64,000 nucleotides of DNA from Torymus aiolomorphi (Eukaryota > Arthropoda > Insecta > Hymenoptera > Torymidae), in the NCBI GenBank assembly GCA_036365515.1, contig CM070874.1:212406297-212470296 (forward strand), in the 5' to 3' direction. A program made the translations under genes and the position numbers. Positions 55,686 to 64,000 of the stretch are shown piece after piece (the stretch's first letter is position 1; every line of letters starts with the position of its first letter). The notes under the pieces were generated by a model, which saw only the letters and a program-made list of their open reading frames with translations, searched no databases and was not told the DNA's origin.

Positions 55686-57623
55686 CTAACTCTGAAAAAC
55701 AGGAGTCTTAACAAAATCTTTACATGTATCAGTCAAATGATTTCTACGACCACAGTGAGCGCATCGTTGTTGAGATTGAGATTGCTTTGAAAGCGTTTCG
55801 GCATTATTAAATGAATCTACTTGCGTAGTTAAAACAGTACCTTTACTAACGTGTGAATCTGAATGACTACGATCTGTTTTACTTCGCGTTGCCTCGCTCG
55901 ACCGCGTTTCAATTATTCCTGCTGCTAGTGCCAATTCTACTTCTTGGAAAAGGAAATCAGCCAATTTTTCTAAATCTGATTTAGCCTCAACTACTGATGA
56001 AGCATATCTTATATAATTGTAAAGCATTGAACTCGGCAACTTTCTTATAACTTCGTTCGTAAGTTCTGGATTGCATAAATATTCTGAATGGTTTAACGAT
56101 TTTATTGCATTAATTGCATTTTTAAATTCTGTAGCAAAATTCACAAAACTCATCTTACGTAATTCAATGAGTGGTAAATCTCTTATTTCATGTAAAAGCT
56201 TAGACAAAATTATTTTTGGGTTGCCGAAGCGCATTTCAAGAGTTTTCATTATCTCCTTAGCAGAATTCCCGCTCATAAAAAGAACACGAGCGGCATTACG
56301 AGCTTCCCCTTTTAAACATTCGAATAAACGTGTTACATTTTCCCGGTCAGAATAATTACCACTCTCTGTAGAGTATTCAAAGGCATCTTTGAAACGAGGC
56401 CAATCAAGCGGGTCACCAGAAAAGGTTGAAAGATTTTTGGCAGTGGTCATTCGATTAACAAATTTTGAATTATTTTGACTTATATTTGAATCTCTAAAAA
56501 ATGTCAAAGTTTGTTCCATCATATTTACAAAACGAATACAAGTATCCTCGCTTGATTGATTCGCTTGAACAAAATTAACGTTATCATTTTCTCGCCTAGT
56601 GCTATTGAAAATTTCATTTCTAATATTTTGATTTATAGGTTCTCTCAATTCATTTTGAAACGCACGCTGAGAATGAACTAAATTATTCATAACAGAATTA
56701 TCATAAAATGGCTCATCGCTCGGAGTCGTTTCGTTAAACCGATCAATTACTGGCATTTCCTCCATGTGATCTTCCTCTGCTTGAAGTTGTGATGTGTCTC
56801 GGTAATCATCGATAATGTCGTCATCGAAGTACGGTAAAGTTGATGCGCCGATCGCTGCTGAATTTGATGTACGCGGCGCACGTCGTTGGCCTGCCGCTGA
56901 GATTGGTGAACGCGGTGCGCCTAGCGCCGCTGGAATTGAAGAGCGCGGCGGACATCGCCGTCCTGCCGCTGCAGATGGTGCGCTTAGAGGCACTGGAATT
57001 AAAGAACGCGGCGGGCGTCGCAGCCCTGCCGCTGCGTCGACTGCTGAAGGCGGTGCGCCGAGCGTCGCTGGATGTGCTAAACGTGGCGGGCGTCGCAGCC
57101 CTGCCGCTGCGTCGACTGCTGAAGGCGGTGCGCCGAGCGCCGCTGGATGTTCTGAACGCGGCGGGTATCGCAGCCCTGCCGCTGCGTCGGCTGCTGAACG
57201 CGGCGGGCGTCGTAGCCCTGCCGCTGCATCGACTGCTGAAGGCGGTGCGCCGAGCGCCGCTGGATGTGTTGAACGCGGCGGGTATCGCAGCCCTGCCGCT
57301 GCGTCGTCTGCTGAACGCGGCGGGCGTCGTAGCCCTGCCGCTGCGTCGACTGCTGAAGGCGGTGCGCCGAGCGCCGGTGGACGTGTTGAACGCGGCGGGT
57401 ATCGCAGCCCTGCCGCCCGGCGTGTGACAGCTCCTTGCTGTTCTGGACATTGTACCTCCGGTACCACTGGGACTTGCAGGTGCGGTCTACCGCGGTGTCC
57501 AATGACTCTCCCTTGTCCTGGTAGTAGTGCGTTTTCTACGCGTTGCGGTGCTTCTTGTCGGTTATTCCGTAGCCTTCTCGTAGGAACAACGTCAGAAGTA
57601 TCATCGCCTCTTCTTTTTGACAT
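55686..57623 (-). CDS. gag: Gag of BEL-B with N-terminal proline/alanine repeats
   Basis: The frame is open upstream to a TTG, but the first ATG is at 57623 (MSKRRGDD), which I take as the start; 645 residues to a TAG at 55686-55688. Residues about 75-250 are an imperfect repeat of AAGLRYPPRS / PAALGAPPSAVDA units, GC-rich and tandem in the DNA. Then comes an acidic stretch and, from about residue 385, a BEL/Pao capsid region (LSTFSGDPLDWPRFKDAFEY, ECLKGEARNAA). A knuckle CAHCGRRNHLTDTC lies near the end, directly before the stop. A second one (CFICLRQGHSRDLC) lies just past it in the same frame, so the stop is probably a break in a longer Gag-Pol protein. Confidence 0.8.
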   Translation of the reverse strand: MSKRRGDDTSDVVPTRRLRNNRQEAPQRVENALLPGQGRVIGHRGRPHLQVPVVPEVQCPEQQGAVTRRAAGLRYPPRSTRPPALGAPPSAVDAAAGLRRPPRSADDAAAGLRYPPRSTHPAALGAPPSAVDAAAGLRRPPRSAADAAAGLRYPPRSEHPAALGAPPSAVDAAAGLRRPPRLAHPATLGAPPSAVDAAAGLRRPPRSLIPVPLSAPSAAAGRRCPPRSSIPAALGAPRSPISAAGQRRAPRTSNSAAIGASTLPYFDDDIIDDYRDTSQLQAEEDHMEEMPVIDRFNETTPSDEPFYDNSVMNNLVHSQRAFQNELREPINQNIRNEIFNSTRRENDNVNFVQANQSSEDTCIRFVNMMEQTLTFFRDSNISQNNSKFVNRMTTAKNLSTFSGDPLDWPRFKDAFEYSTESGNYSDRENVTRLFECLKGEARNAARVLFMSGNSAKEIMKTLEMRFGNPKIILSKLLHEIRDLPLIELRKMSFVNFATEFKNAINAIKSLNHSEYLCNPELTNEVIRKLPSSMLYNYIRYASSVVEAKSDLEKLADFLFQEVELALAAGIIETRSSEATRSKTDRSHSDSHVSKGTVLTTQVDSFNNAETLSKQSQSQQRCAHCGRRNHLTDTCKDFVKTPVFQS

Positions 57624-57660
57624 CACAATTTTTTTTGCGCGAACTTGGTTCAAACCAAGA

Positions 57661-57677
57661 TCCGGCTCGAAGGACCA
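57661..57677 (-). promoter_or_regulatory. Primer-binding site of BEL-B
   Basis: TGGTCCTTCGAGCCGGA on the element strand, three bases inside the 5' LTR, identical to BEL-A. Confidence 0.75.
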
Positions 57678-57680
57678 AAA

Positions 57681-58277
57681 TGTAACTATAAACTATAGTT
57701 TTCGCGCACAAAAATTATACTTGAGTCGCAAAGATAAGGTTTTAAGGTTTTTTATTATTTTTAAGGTTTAAGTAAGTACAATGTTACTCGCATGAAGATC
57801 AGTAAACGAATGAGCTTTCGCTACCTGACGAGAATATTGTTTTTTTCCTGTTGTCATGGAAATAACTCTTTCCTTTGTTCTCCAAATCGAACGTCTCTAT
57901 GGCGAACCGTCCGCAAAGAACTTCAGTTCCTTTGCCCCGTAATTTTCATCTTTTATCGGACACTGATATGACCGGTGATGAGAAACAAAAGCGGCCCCGG
58001 ACAAACCTCATAGAATGCCGTGCGCGCACGCCTACGCATCGGCTACTATGTTTCCCGATGCGGCGAGACATTCTTACCTCCCTTTCTCTCTTTCTCACAC
58101 CCTCTTTCTCTCTCGCTCTCTCTCTCTCGTCAAGCAGGAAATTTTAATAATAATAATACATTAAATATTTATTTTACACCCTCTTTCTCTCTCGCTCTCT
58201 CTCTCTCGTCAAGCAGGAAATTTTAATAATAATAATACATTAAATATTTATTTTATACTTAAATTGATACAGTTACA
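57681..58277 (-). repeat. 5' LTR of BEL-B with an extra internal duplication
   Basis: 597 bp; longer than its partner because a block of about 80 bp, from ACACCCTCTTTCTC to ATTTATTTTA, is present twice in tandem (about 58098-58258). Since LTRs are equal at insertion, the duplication arose afterwards in one copy, or was lost from the other. Confidence 0.85.
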
Positions 58278-58282
58278 ACATT

Positions 58283-58566
58283 ATTAAAAAATGTTTTTAA
58301 AATCGGTCTGCTATCAGCGACCTTTAAAATTAGTCTCCTATCAACGATCTTCAAAACCAGTCTGCTATCAGCGACCTTTAAGATCGGTCTGCTATCAGCG
58401 ACCTTTAAAATTAGTCTCCTATCAACGACCTTCAAAATCGGTCTGCCATCAGATCTCCAAAATCGATTTGCTATCAGACCTCCAAAATTGATTAACTTTC
58501 AAGAATCGGTCTGCTATCAGCGACCTTCCAAATCGGTCTGCTATCAGCGACCTTCAAAATAGGTAT
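58283..58566 (+). repeat. Right minisatellite of the Helitron, second part
   Basis: At least eight units of about 30 bp based on ATCGGTCTGCTATCAGCGAC and CTTCAAA, some with TTAGTCTCCTATCAACGA. It continues the array of 50920-51020 after BEL-B and is the reverse complement of the left array at 26690-27060. Confidence 0.85.
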
Positions 58567-58574
58567 GACATATA

Positions 58575-59085
58575 TGAGGCGTTTCACGTCAGCTCTCCAG
58601 GCGCGGCGCGCGAGCGCGAAATCATGCTGTTTTCAGCTTGTGTTTGAAGGGCTAAGATGTATCTAAAAAAAATAATCCCCAAGTGATTTCGATGTATTTT
58701 TTCCTCAGCTTTCCGATAGTGCTATTAGTTCCTCAAAATTTTTCAATTATAAGTATTTCTTGAATAATATCTCGAAAAAATCAAAAAACCCCTATGTAGA
58801 AAAAGGCTATATCCATGTAAAATTTCCTCCTCTTTCGATCTAACAGGTCAAACAAAATATTAAAAATATAGTTTTTGAGATATAGCACGTTTTATGTTTT
58901 ATTGAGGTTAGAATTGAAAAATTTTGAGAAACTAATAGCACCATCGGAAAGCCGAGGAAAAAATACATCGAAATCACTTGGGGATAATTTTTTTTAGATA
59001 TATCTTAGCCCTTCAAACACAAGCTGAAAACAGCATGATTTCGCGCTCGCGCGCCGCGCCTGGAGAGTTGACGTGAAACGCCTCA
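58575..59085. mobile_element. Second copy of the palindromic MITE
   Basis: Same terminal sequence TGAGGCGTTTCACGTCA and complementary end, flanked by TA. Inner arms include GCGCGGCGCGCGAGCGCG and CATGCTGTTTTCAGCTTGTG. It sits 8 bp past the end of the right Helitron minisatellite. The inner arms differ clearly from copy 1, so they are subfamilies. Confidence 0.8.
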
Positions 59086-59294
59086 TATATGATTTATTCT
59101 TCTACTTTTTTTAAAAACGCCGTTAGGATCAATTTTGTTATTTGGCACAAGTTAAAGTATGTTATTATACTGTTACGTGGTAGATGAGCCCGTAGCAATA
59201 CTACTAAAAATAAGATTGTCTGTAAATTTTCAGCCCATAAAAAATTTTTAAGTTAGAGTTATAGTCATAATTATACAGGTTTAATAAAAGTATT
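59086..59294. other. AT-rich spacer
   Basis: Nothing recognised between the MITE and the next inverted-repeat element. Confidence 0.5.
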
Positions 59295-59498
59295 TTTATA
59301 CCACTTTATTAACCTCAAAATCATAACTTTAATATGATTATTCGGCTCCCGTGGTATAAAATACAGTATGACACTGGTGCGTAAGGTGATTTTTATCGCA
59401 TTTGACTTTTCTCACTCGGTTAGCTCGTGCGAAAAACGTCTCATGCGGTAAATAATCACACATTCCACACCTGTATCGTAATGTACTAATACAATACA

Positions 59499-59590
59499 CG
59501 TGTCATAAGTCGTTCTTTATGGCACAGCGTTAAGCGCTTGAGCGTAGCGAGTACACGCCGAGAATACACGCCGTGCCGTAAAGTAATAGA
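59499..59590. repeat. Hairpin repeat family, copy 4 (divergent)
   Basis: GTGTCATAAGTCGTTCTTTA, GGCACAGCG, a loop with GCGCTTGAGCGTAGCGAG, then CGCCGTGCC. Related to 25006-25136 by outer and loop sequence but with diverged arms. Confidence 0.5.
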
Positions 59591-60094
59591 GTATATAGTA
59601 ATGTACTATTTTGGTCATTCTCCGCCTTTTCAATTTTTTTTTTTTTTAATTCTTAAGACGGGGTTGTATTCGTCTTTTCGAAACCTTTTCAACAGAATAA
59701 ATACCGATATGTATTCTTTAATTGAAAAATACTTATTCTAAAATTTCCTAAATATCAGATACTTCTTACGATTTTTGAATATCTTCAATCAACTATAAAA
59801 TCGACAGTTCTTAACAAAAGCATATATAAATAATCAGATGCATATATTATGAGAATTGACGTGTTTGTGTTGCTTGATTTCCAGTCATGTTTGGAAAGCA
59901 CATAAAAACACCTATCTTTTCCTTCGTTCAAAACGTTCAAAACGGATTTTTGGTACTGACGACATAATACCTTAAATATTACAAAATTCTATAAAATCGC
60001 TCTATCAGGCAATATTCTAATACGCATAGAATAAATACATATTGCTTTTTATCAAAACTCGATATAAAAATTGATTTTTATGTTTAGAAAAGGA

Positions 60095-60606
60095 TCATAT
60101 CGACGACTGAGCGGAGGATCATGCCATCTCGGCACGACGCCGAAGAAGGTGCCATCTCAGCGTGACGGCAAAGATGATGCCATCTCGCCGCGACGGTGAA
60201 GATAGAAGATGCCATCTCGGCGTGGCGATGAAGAAGATGCCATTTCGGGGTGTCTCATTTTTCGTACTTTTCAAATGCACGTAACTTGACAAATAATCGA
60301 CCGTAATTGACCATAGTTGACACATTTCAACGATTTTCATCTCAAATTAAACTAGAAGATAAGAGTTTTAATTTGATGTGAAAATCGTTGATATTGGTCG
60401 ATTCTGTGCAAAGTTATGTGTATTTGAAAAGTGCGAAAAATGAGACGCCCCGAGATGGCATCTTCTTTATCGTCGCGCCAAGATGGCATCTTCTTCGCCG
60501 TCACGTGAGATGAATTTTCTTATTTTATATTATTTCTTATTTTATTTTATATTTTCTTCGCCATGGCACCAAGATGGCATGATCCTCCGCTCAGCCGTCG
60601 ATATAG
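60095..60606. mobile_element. Foldback element with internal 30-bp repeats
   Basis: Arms begin CATATCGACGACTGAGCGGA and end with the complementary TCCGCTCAGCCGTCGATAT. Each arm contains several units of about 30 bp with GATGCCATCTCGGCGTGACG / CGCCAAGATGGCATCTTCTT. The inner part (TCATTTTTCGTACTTTTCAAA and complement) also pairs. This is the layout of FB-type elements. No ORF. Confidence 0.7.
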
Positions 60607-60920
60607 TTAGTAAACCATATATTGAATTTTATAATTTTTTTTCGGAGCTTGTAAAAATTGTCTATATTTTCTATTTTTGGCATTTTATCTGCGCGTCTAA
60701 TATAACTTGACTAGAGCTCAATTTAAAGATATTTAATAGTACATTTCGACACGGGTGGGGAAGTCGATTATTTAGCTCATGTGGATTTCTGCAAATATCT
60801 AGAAAATGTCACAAGAGCTAAATAATCGACTTATGCACTAGTTTCGAACAGTACTTTATACCACGAGCGCCGAAAAATCATACCAAAGTTGTGATTTTGG
60901 GGTTAGAGTGGTATAAAGGT

Positions 60921-61411
60921 TTATTCTTACCTGGATAGGATTTCTGCAAATATTTAGAATCTATTTTGTGTGTTATTCAAAATTTATGAAAATATTCACT
61001 ATCAAATTTGGAAGACCACCTGCAATCCACATGGAATGCTAATAAGAATTTAACTAGTGACTATGACAAAATTTAACTATTTATTGATAAAATATACTTT
61101 AATATTTGTTTCATTCTATTTTAAGATATTCACAATAACTGTACACACAGTGTGCTTTGTGTCGTGTTTTGTGTTCTTGCCGTGTAATTCCCCGTTATTT
61201 TTCCATTCATGACATTTTGAGAAAATACAATTAATTCTTTTTCTTCATAACATTCGCGTCTACACAGGCACTCTAGTTCTTACGCAACGACCTCCCTCGA
61301 TGTTCTCATAACTATATCTATACAACAATATTCTGTTCCATGAATTTAATGTAACTATTCATATTTCTGTTAGCGTGTAACAGGCCTTATCCTCTTGGTG
61401 TATAACTCCAT
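60921..61411. other. AT-rich DNA, no gene
   Basis: Nothing recognised. Confidence 0.5.
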
Positions 61412-61844
61412 TTTAAGGGGATGCCTTATACCGGCAAAGTTTTCTGCCGTACCGCCCACAATGTTTTCAATTAAATATTAATTATTGAAAGCTTTTTCTT
61501 TAATTCTAAGAGTTGAAGCACAAAGGTAAACTTATTCCCTAATTCCCGGTCAAATTTTAGACAAATCTCTTTGAAAATAAGGACAAAATTTGAAAAATCG
61601 CAAAATGTTATATTTTGAGGTTAATATTAGTAATATGCGAGTAATATGCGACTTTACGATTTTTCAAATTTCGTCTTAATTTTCCAACAGATTTATCTGA
61701 AATTTGATCAAGTATTAGGAAATAAGTTTATCTTTGTGCGTCAACCTTAGAATTAAAGAAAAAGCTTTTAGCAATTAATATTTAATTGAAAACATTGTAG
61801 CCGGTACGATAGAAACCTTTGCCGGTATAAGGTATCCCGTTAAG
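61412..61844. repeat. Foldback/MITE with ends GGATGCCTTATACCGGCAAA
   Basis: Left end at 61412-61440 and right end at 61816-61844 (TTTGCCGGTATAAGGTATCC) are complementary. The arms continue inward through TTAAATATTAATT and AAAGCTTTTTCTTTAATTCT to about 61600, with a short loop. No ORF. Confidence 0.65.
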
Positions 61845-62069
61845 AATTAAAAAAAAAAAATATTTTTCGGGAATTTTTTAAAATAGGCAAAAATGGCCAA
61901 ATAAGAGTTTCTTTTTAAACCTTTATATATATGGCTATAACTTTGACTTCAAAATTTTTTTAGAGGCGTAAATTGACAGAAAATCTTATTTTTAGTAGTA
62001 TAATATACTTTAATTAAGGCCAAATAAAAAATAGACCCTAACGGTGTTTTAGAAGAGTACAAGAACGAG

Positions 62070-62857
62070 CTATATATATCTGCAAATCCCACGAAATCTG
62101 CGAAAATAGTCGATTTTTCGTTTGGAAAATTTTTTCTCGAGCACATCTACCAGATCAGGTTTTTCTGATCGTTTGTAGAATAAATAATAGACATTCGTGG
62201 TTGAGCAACGCCAATCGAATGATATAATTTTTCTACGAGAAATTATACTTTTTGAGAAAGTGGTCAAAAAGTCCTTTTCTTCAAACCTCAGCCATTAAGA
62301 CCAGAATCGATCGCCTCAAATATTTAGAATAGCAATTCAAAATAGAAAAAAGAGCTTTAATTCTCTTTTTTAAAAATTAGAAAAGGCCGATTACTTTAAA
62401 AGTTATAAGGATTTGAAGATGTAGATTAAAAAGGCATAAAAATACAAAAATCGCAGGAATCGGCAGCGCCGACTTTGAGAACATTTTTATGCCTTTTTAA
62501 TCTACAACTACAAATCCTTATAACTTTTGAAGGAATCGGCCTTTTTTAATTTAAAAAAAAGAGAATTGCAGCTCTTTTTTCTATTTTGAATTGCTATTCT
62601 AAACATTTGAGGTGATCGATTCTAGTCTAAATGGCTGAGGTTTGAAGAGAAAGACTTTTTTGACCATTTTCTCAAAAAGTATAAAGTGTCGCTGAAAAAG
62701 TATATCATGCGATGGGCGTTGCTCTACCACGAATTTCTATTATTTATACTACAAACAACTAGAAAAACCTAGTCTGGTAGGTGTGCTCGATAACAAATTT
62801 TCCAAACCAAAAATCGACTATTTTCGCAGATTTCGTGGGATTTGCACATATTTATGT
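62070..62857. repeat. Large imperfect palindrome, arms about 375 bp
   Basis: Left arm from AAATCCCACGAAATCTGCGA and right arm to TCGCAGATTTCGTGGGATTT mirror each other with scattered mismatches, e.g. AGGCATAAAAAT near 62437 against ATTTTTATGCCT near 62490. The loop is about 40 bp and contains CGGCAGCGCCG. The small frames at 61949-62267 are by-products. No transposase; a foldback element is the simplest reading. Confidence 0.75.
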
Positions 62858-64000
62858 GTCTGTGTTGTTTCCGAGCGTCACAAAAAAATCTACATATGTG
62901 TGAAATTCAACTTTACGCACTGAAAAGTGCGTACTTTACGCATAGTGTGAAGAAAAATTTATTTTTTTAGTTACGCTGTCGAGACTCTGGTGAAACAGAC
63001 TATATAAGTTCCAGAAATTACCGATACACATCTTTGACACATACACAGACATACACACAATGAGAAGAAAATAAGGAAGAATTAATTTATTATATTTTTT
63101 AAAATTTCATGTATGTATTTTAATTTTCTCAAAACAACGTTCAAAACATTCTAAAAAACAGACAGTTACAAAAATTTACCTAAAAAAATCCCTTCATAAC
63201 AGTCAATCTTAGATACTAACGATGATCATGTCGCAAACTTCATGAACGAACGCTCAGACGAGGCGGTTGTACAGTGTCCTGATTTTTTCTGGCGGAGCTA
63301 CTTAAGTATCAGAGGTATGGCAATAGCGTAAAAGTATAGGTGCAAGAAGATTCACTTCTCTAAAATGTAATAACATTATGTGCCTCGTTAAAGCTTTGCA
63401 AACTTCTTTTAAAAGATATTATTTTATTGGCCTCAGGCCGCGGCCTGATACTATATTTTATATGTATTATGAAACGCTACCAATTTTTAAAATGTTTCTT
63501 TTCTCTTGGCACATAATCGTTTTACGCGTGTTATATTTAAGATGAATTCGTAATCACTTATCAATAAGTTTTAAACAACTAAGTAAGAAGTATTACTCAA
63601 ATAAATAAAAAGTACTCAAATATAAAGTATATTTTATTACCATTAAAAGGAGACATACATTTACCAGTTTAATAGATTCAAGATATTAAATACAATTAAA
63701 ATAGCTTTTACTGGTATTTTTTTAGTCTCTTATTGTTTATAATTGTTAAACTATGTGTGTGATAGATTTTATAAAATTTTTTTTTTAAACACTACAAATG
63801 CCATGCAAAAAATTTATCAGCCATTTACACACCATCATTGCATTATATTTATTAAAAACAAAAACTCTTGCCCGTTAAAACTTAACGTAAGGAAGAAGCT
63901 GTGGACCAATCAGCTGCATGACTAACGATTTTTTAAATTAAATCTATAGATTTTGCTCTAACACAGCACAGGGTGTACAATTACTTTTCACTGCCATTAG
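62858..64000. other. AT-rich DNA, no gene
   Basis: No supported gene or known repeat to the window end. Confidence 0.5.

Larger units (their letters stand above)
51021..58277 (-). mobile_element. BEL/Pao LTR element B, near full length
   Basis: LTRs at 51021-51542 and 57681-58277 with TGTAACT...AGTTACA ends and a 5-bp target duplication ACATT at 51016-51020 and 58278-58282. The primer site is beside the right LTR and a polypurine-like run (GGGGAAGAGAA on the element strand) beside the left. Gag, zinc knuckle, protease, RT, RNase H and integrase are all present in the BEL order, interrupted by three in-frame stops and a frameshift. It lies within the right minisatellite of the Helitron. Confidence 0.9.
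26690..58566 (+). mobile_element. Helitron split by four later insertions
   Basis: Helitron Rep and helicase coding fragments lie in order and in one orientation at 27045-28815, 40979-42309 and 49095-50430. A small ORF follows at 50520-50913. The insertions are a MITE (27444), an LTR element (28816), BEL-A (42310) and BEL-B (51021). Removing BEL-A and one copy of its TGTAT duplication puts the Rep and helicase readings in one continuous frame, which proves that they were one gene. Outer limits are taken from the inverted minisatellites and are uncertain; I did not find a clear terminal CTRR with hairpin. All coding parts carry breaks. Confidence 0.75.
59295..60920. mobile_element. Inverted-repeat element with 68-bp ends, containing a second foldback
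   Basis: Left end 59295-59362 (TTTATACCACTTTATTAACC ...) and right end 60853-60920 (... GGGGTTAGAGTGGTATAAA) are reverse complements with a few mismatches. Inside are a hairpin at about 59380-59475, hairpin-family copy 4, and the foldback 60095-60606. No transposase ORF. Confidence 0.55.

Noticed and set aside
56815..57771. 318-residue + strand frame opposite BEL-B gag
   Set aside because: It is a reverse reading of the gag minisatellite and its end lies inside the 5' LTR.
61949..62267. Two 65-residue frames on the - strand
   Set aside because: They lie in the left arm of the palindrome and show no protein signature.

Overview
This window looks like a repeat-filled stretch of an arthropod nuclear genome, most likely an insect. 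The evidence is the mixture of element types: errantivirus-like and Ty3/Gypsy LTR elements, two BEL/Pao elements, a Penelope-like pair, a non-LTR (LINE) element, a Helitron, and many hairpin or foldback elements in an AT-rich background. I found no convincing host protein gene and no intact rRNA or tRNA gene, so the species cannot be named. Almost every coding region is a transposable-element gene, and most carry stops, frameshifts or deletions.

Layout. 1-4952: remains of LTR elements on the + strand, namely the end of an upstream ORF, an envelope (F-type fusion glycoprotein) pseudogene with one in-frame stop, a GC-rich cysteine-containing ORF with a frameshift, and a 3' LTR. 5779-9676: a complete-ended errantivirus-like element on the - strand (268-bp LTRs, target duplication CACG) that lost the end of RNase H, all of integrase and most of env. 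10188-16899: a Gypsy element on the + strand (target duplication GTGT) with a damaged pol and an unusual coiled-coil third ORF; its 5' LTR and gag have been replaced. 17269-19654: a 5'-truncated LINE on the - strand, with an unexplained cysteine-rich ORF after its RT gene. 19655-26690: AT-rich DNA with hairpin repeats, foldbacks, a 26-bp minisatellite and a tRNA-like segment.

26690-58566 is the most informative part. A Helitron (Rep fragments, Pif1-type helicase, small accessory ORF), flanked by the same minisatellite in opposite orientations, was split by four insertions: a TA-flanked palindromic MITE (27444-27969), a 12.2-kb LTR element with no visible pol (28816-40978, target duplication ATTT), BEL-A (42310-49094, TGTAT) and BEL-B (51021-58277, ACATT). 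The 12.2-kb element carries a protein with nine CCHC zinc knuckles and three tandem copies of its primer-binding site. It was itself invaded by two Penelope-like copies lying head to head (30170-35048). The target duplications and resuming Helitron frames give an order of events: Helitron first, then MITE, LTR and BEL insertions, with the Penelope pair after the 12.2-kb element.

58575-64000 holds a second copy of the MITE and then nested inverted-repeat elements, one with internal 30-bp repeats and one an almost 0.8-kb palindrome. The best candidates for something undescribed are the non-autonomous LTR element with the nine-knuckle protein and tripled primer site, the TGAG-saturated BEL-A, the Gypsy third ORF, and the cysteine-rich ORF in the LINE tail. 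All identities come from reading motifs; no database search was possible.
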